A DNA stretch of 7,678 nt from JAEUPI01 sp035764445 (GTDB lineage Bacteria; Pseudomonadota; Gammaproteobacteria; Burkholderiales; Burkholderiaceae_C): positions 1 to 7,678 of the forward strand of contig DASTZF010000070.1 in NCBI GenBank assembly GCA_035764445.1. Reading direction: 5' to 3'. The translations under genes and the position numbers were made by a program. The notes under the pieces were generated by a model. The model saw only the letters and a program-made list of their open reading frames with translations. It did no database searches and was not told where the DNA came from. Below, in pieces: positions 6,724-7,678 of this stretch (position 1 is its first letter; every line of letters begins with the position of its first letter).

Positions 6724-7151
6724 GGCTGCGCGAAGAGCGGATGCAGGTTGCCGAACTTGCCGTCGAATGCCTCCTGCCCTTCGTCGACCTGCAGCGTGAG
6801 ACCGACCGGTCTGCGTGCGAGCACCGGCGCGAGGTGCTCGCGCGCCACCGCCACCAGCACCTCGCCGGCGCGTCGCTTGACCGCGTCGCTGCGCCCGCGC
6901 CCCATCCGCAGGTTGAAGTAGGCGAACGCGCAGTCGTCACCCTTGCCTTGCGCGCGCGCGACCGCACCCCCGTCGGCGACCGCGTAATGCGCAGCCGGAT
7001 AGGCGAGCACGCGCGTGCCTCCGATCGGGAACACCGCTTTGCCCGCTTCGTCCTTCTGCTCGATCATCGTGTCGGCGAGCTTGCGGCACAGCGCGCTCAT
7101 GTCGGTCTCGCGATCGAGCTGCGGGGTGTAGAGGATCACGAGGTGCGGCAT
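6720..7151 (-). CDS. hpaF: 5-carboxymethyl-2-hydroxymuconate delta-isomerase
   Basis: Cytoplasmic isomerase of the tautomerase superfamily that converts 5-carboxymethyl-2-hydroxymuconate to its 2-oxo isomer before decarboxylation in homoprotocatechuate degradation. The protein has 143 residues against about 126 in E. coli HpaF; the extra length lies mainly in the loop before AFAYFNLRMGRGRS. Visible family features are MPHLVILYTP, FPIGGTRVLAY (41-51), FNLRMGRGRS (79-88) and NLHPLF (135-140). The start at 7151 is chosen because mature enzymes of this family use N-terminal Pro as catalytic base, and MPH gives it. The frame is open upstream, with ATGATG at 7193-7188, but those starts would bury the proline. 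No clear Shine-Dalgarno is seen at either site. The gene overlaps hpaH by 4 bases and is divergent from fsr. Confidence 0.9.
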   Translation of the reverse strand: MPHLVILYTPQLDRETDMSALCRKLADTMIEQKDEAGKAVFPIGGTRVLAYPAAHYAVADGGAVARAQGKGDDCAFAYFNLRMGRGRSDAVKRRAGEVLVAVAREHLAPVLARRPVGLTLQVDEGQEAFDGKFGNLHPLFAQP

Positions 7152-7195
7152 GGCGGATCGGTCTGGTTGCTGGCGGACCTGATTGTTCATCATCG

Positions 7196-7220
7196 GGCCG
7201 CGCCGCGTGCCGGCGCGGCC
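7196..7220. repeat. Strong hairpin in the hpaF/fsr divergent intergenic region
   Basis: GGCCGCGCCG (7196-7205) and CGGCGCGGCC (7211-7220) are perfect 10-base arms around the 5-base loop CGTGC. It sits 45 bases upstream of hpaF and 53 upstream of fsr, without a T-run on either strand, so it is not a classical terminator. It may be an operator or a 5' leader structure. Confidence 0.5.
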
Positions 7221-7252
7221 GAGACCTTGCGCCCTCGTGTCGCGACGGCGTC

Positions 7253-7261
7253 TGCTAGATT
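7253..7261 (+). promoter_or_regulatory. Possible extended -10 promoter element for fsr
   Basis: TGCTAGATT has the TG-n extension followed by TAGATT, four of six matches to TATAAT, in a region otherwise poor in A+T. No good -35 is seen. Transcription from here would start only a few bases before the fsr ATG, giving a very short or no leader, which would fit the absence of a Shine-Dalgarno. Confidence 0.25.
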
Positions 7262-7273
7262 CGTCGCCTCCCG

Positions 7274-7678
7274 ATGTCCGCCTCCGCGACCACCGCCAAC
7301 ACCACGTCCTCGACCGCACCGCAGCCGGCGGCGCTGCGCGTGCTGGGCGCGGTCAGCGCGTCGCATCTGATCAACGACATGATGCAGTCGTTGATCCTGG
7401 CGATCTACCCAGTGCTGCAGGGCCGCTTCAGCCTGAGCTTCGCGCAGATCGGTGTGATCACGCTGACCTACCAGCTCACCGCGTCGCTGTTCCAGCCCGC
7501 GGTGGGCCTGTTCACCGATCGGCGGCCACGGCCCTATCTGCTGCCGCTGGGCATGACGTCGACCTTGTGCGGGCTGCTGCTGCTCGCCTATGCGTCGAAC
7601 TACCCGGTGGTGCTGTTGGCCGCCGCCCTGGTCGGTCTCGGGTCGGCGGTGTTTCACCCGGAATCGTCGCGCGTCGCG
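7274..7678 (+). CDS. fsr: Fsr-type MFS efflux transporter (fosmidomycin resistance family), 3' end outside window
   Basis: N-terminal 135 residues of a major facilitator superfamily exporter resembling E. coli Fsr, an inner-membrane drug/proton antiporter giving fosmidomycin resistance. The match by eye is close: GAVSASHLINDMMQSLILAIYP (25-46; helix 1), FSLSFAQIGVITLTYQL (52-68; helix 2), the motif A-like loop GLFTDRRPRP (78-87), PLGMTSTLCGLLLLAYA (helix 3), LLAAALVGLGSAVFHPE (114-130) and SSRVA. The frame runs open off the right edge; a full protein is about 400 residues. The ATG at 7274 is the first start after an in-frame TAG at 7256-7258. No Shine-Dalgarno precedes it. Real substrates could be other toxic compounds, including aromatic intermediates given the divergent hpaF, but that is inference. 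Confidence 0.93.
   Translation, partial: MSASATTANTTSSTAPQPAALRVLGAVSASHLINDMMQSLILAIYPVLQGRFSLSFAQIGVITLTYQLTASLFQPAVGLFTDRRPRPYLLPLGMTSTLCGLLLLAYASNYPVVLLAAALVGLGSAVFHPESSRVA

Noticed and set aside
7152..7319. Longer HpaF from upstream starts, including the ATGATG at 7193-7188
   Set aside because: They add residues before the proline that must be N-terminal for catalysis in this family, and they have no ribosome site either.
1..7678. Mobile elements, CRISPR arrays, tRNA or rRNA genes, riboswitches
   Set aside because: I searched both strands by eye and found no transposase or integrase motifs, regular repeat-spacer pattern, or tRNA/rRNA sequence; coding density is that of ordinary chromosome.

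Overview
The window is G+C-rich DNA with dense coding and strong third-position G/C bias. It looks like the chromosome of a proteobacterium, most likely a betaproteobacterium of the order Burkholderiales. That placement rests on the gene families (fused LivM-LivG importer, Fsr-type MFS pump, homoprotocatechuate catabolic genes, glycine-zipper lipoproteins) and on codon use; there is no rRNA or other marker gene to confirm it. I see no insertion sequence, phage gene, tRNA or CRISPR array.

Left part (1-2312, + strand): the end of a branched-chain amino acid type (HAAT family) ABC importer operon. The first gene enters from outside the window and fuses the LivM permease to a LivG ATPase. The second gene, livF, overlaps its stop codon by 7 bases. 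Convergent to this operon, 21 bases away, lies a Tat-exported metallo-amidohydrolase (2334-3617, - strand).

Middle part (3618-5221): a 191-base divergent intergenic region, then two + strand lipoprotein genes in tandem. The first has a proline/alanine-rich linker and a glycine-zipper domain. The second has a glycine zipper plus an OmpA-type peptidoglycan-binding domain, as in YiaD. A strong intrinsic terminator (5194-5221) closes this cell-envelope unit.

Right part (5240-7678): on the - strand, reading from right to left, lie hpaF (5-carboxymethyl-2-hydroxymuconate isomerase), hpaH (2-oxohept-4-ene-1,7-dioate hydratase), a small DUF2784 membrane protein gene and the 3' remnant of a GNAT acetyltransferase gene. 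HpaF and HpaH carry out two steps of the homoprotocatechuate meta-cleavage pathway; the other pathway genes are not in the window. Divergent from hpaF, across a 122-base region with a 10-bp-stem hairpin, starts an fsr-like MFS efflux gene that runs off the right edge.

Most genes here are recognisable members of known families. I found no clearly new system. The points most worth following are the secreted amidohydrolase beside a Liv importer, the non-canonical ATPase motifs of the LivM-LivG fusion, the isolated hpaF-hpaH pair facing an fsr gene, and the truncated GNAT gene.
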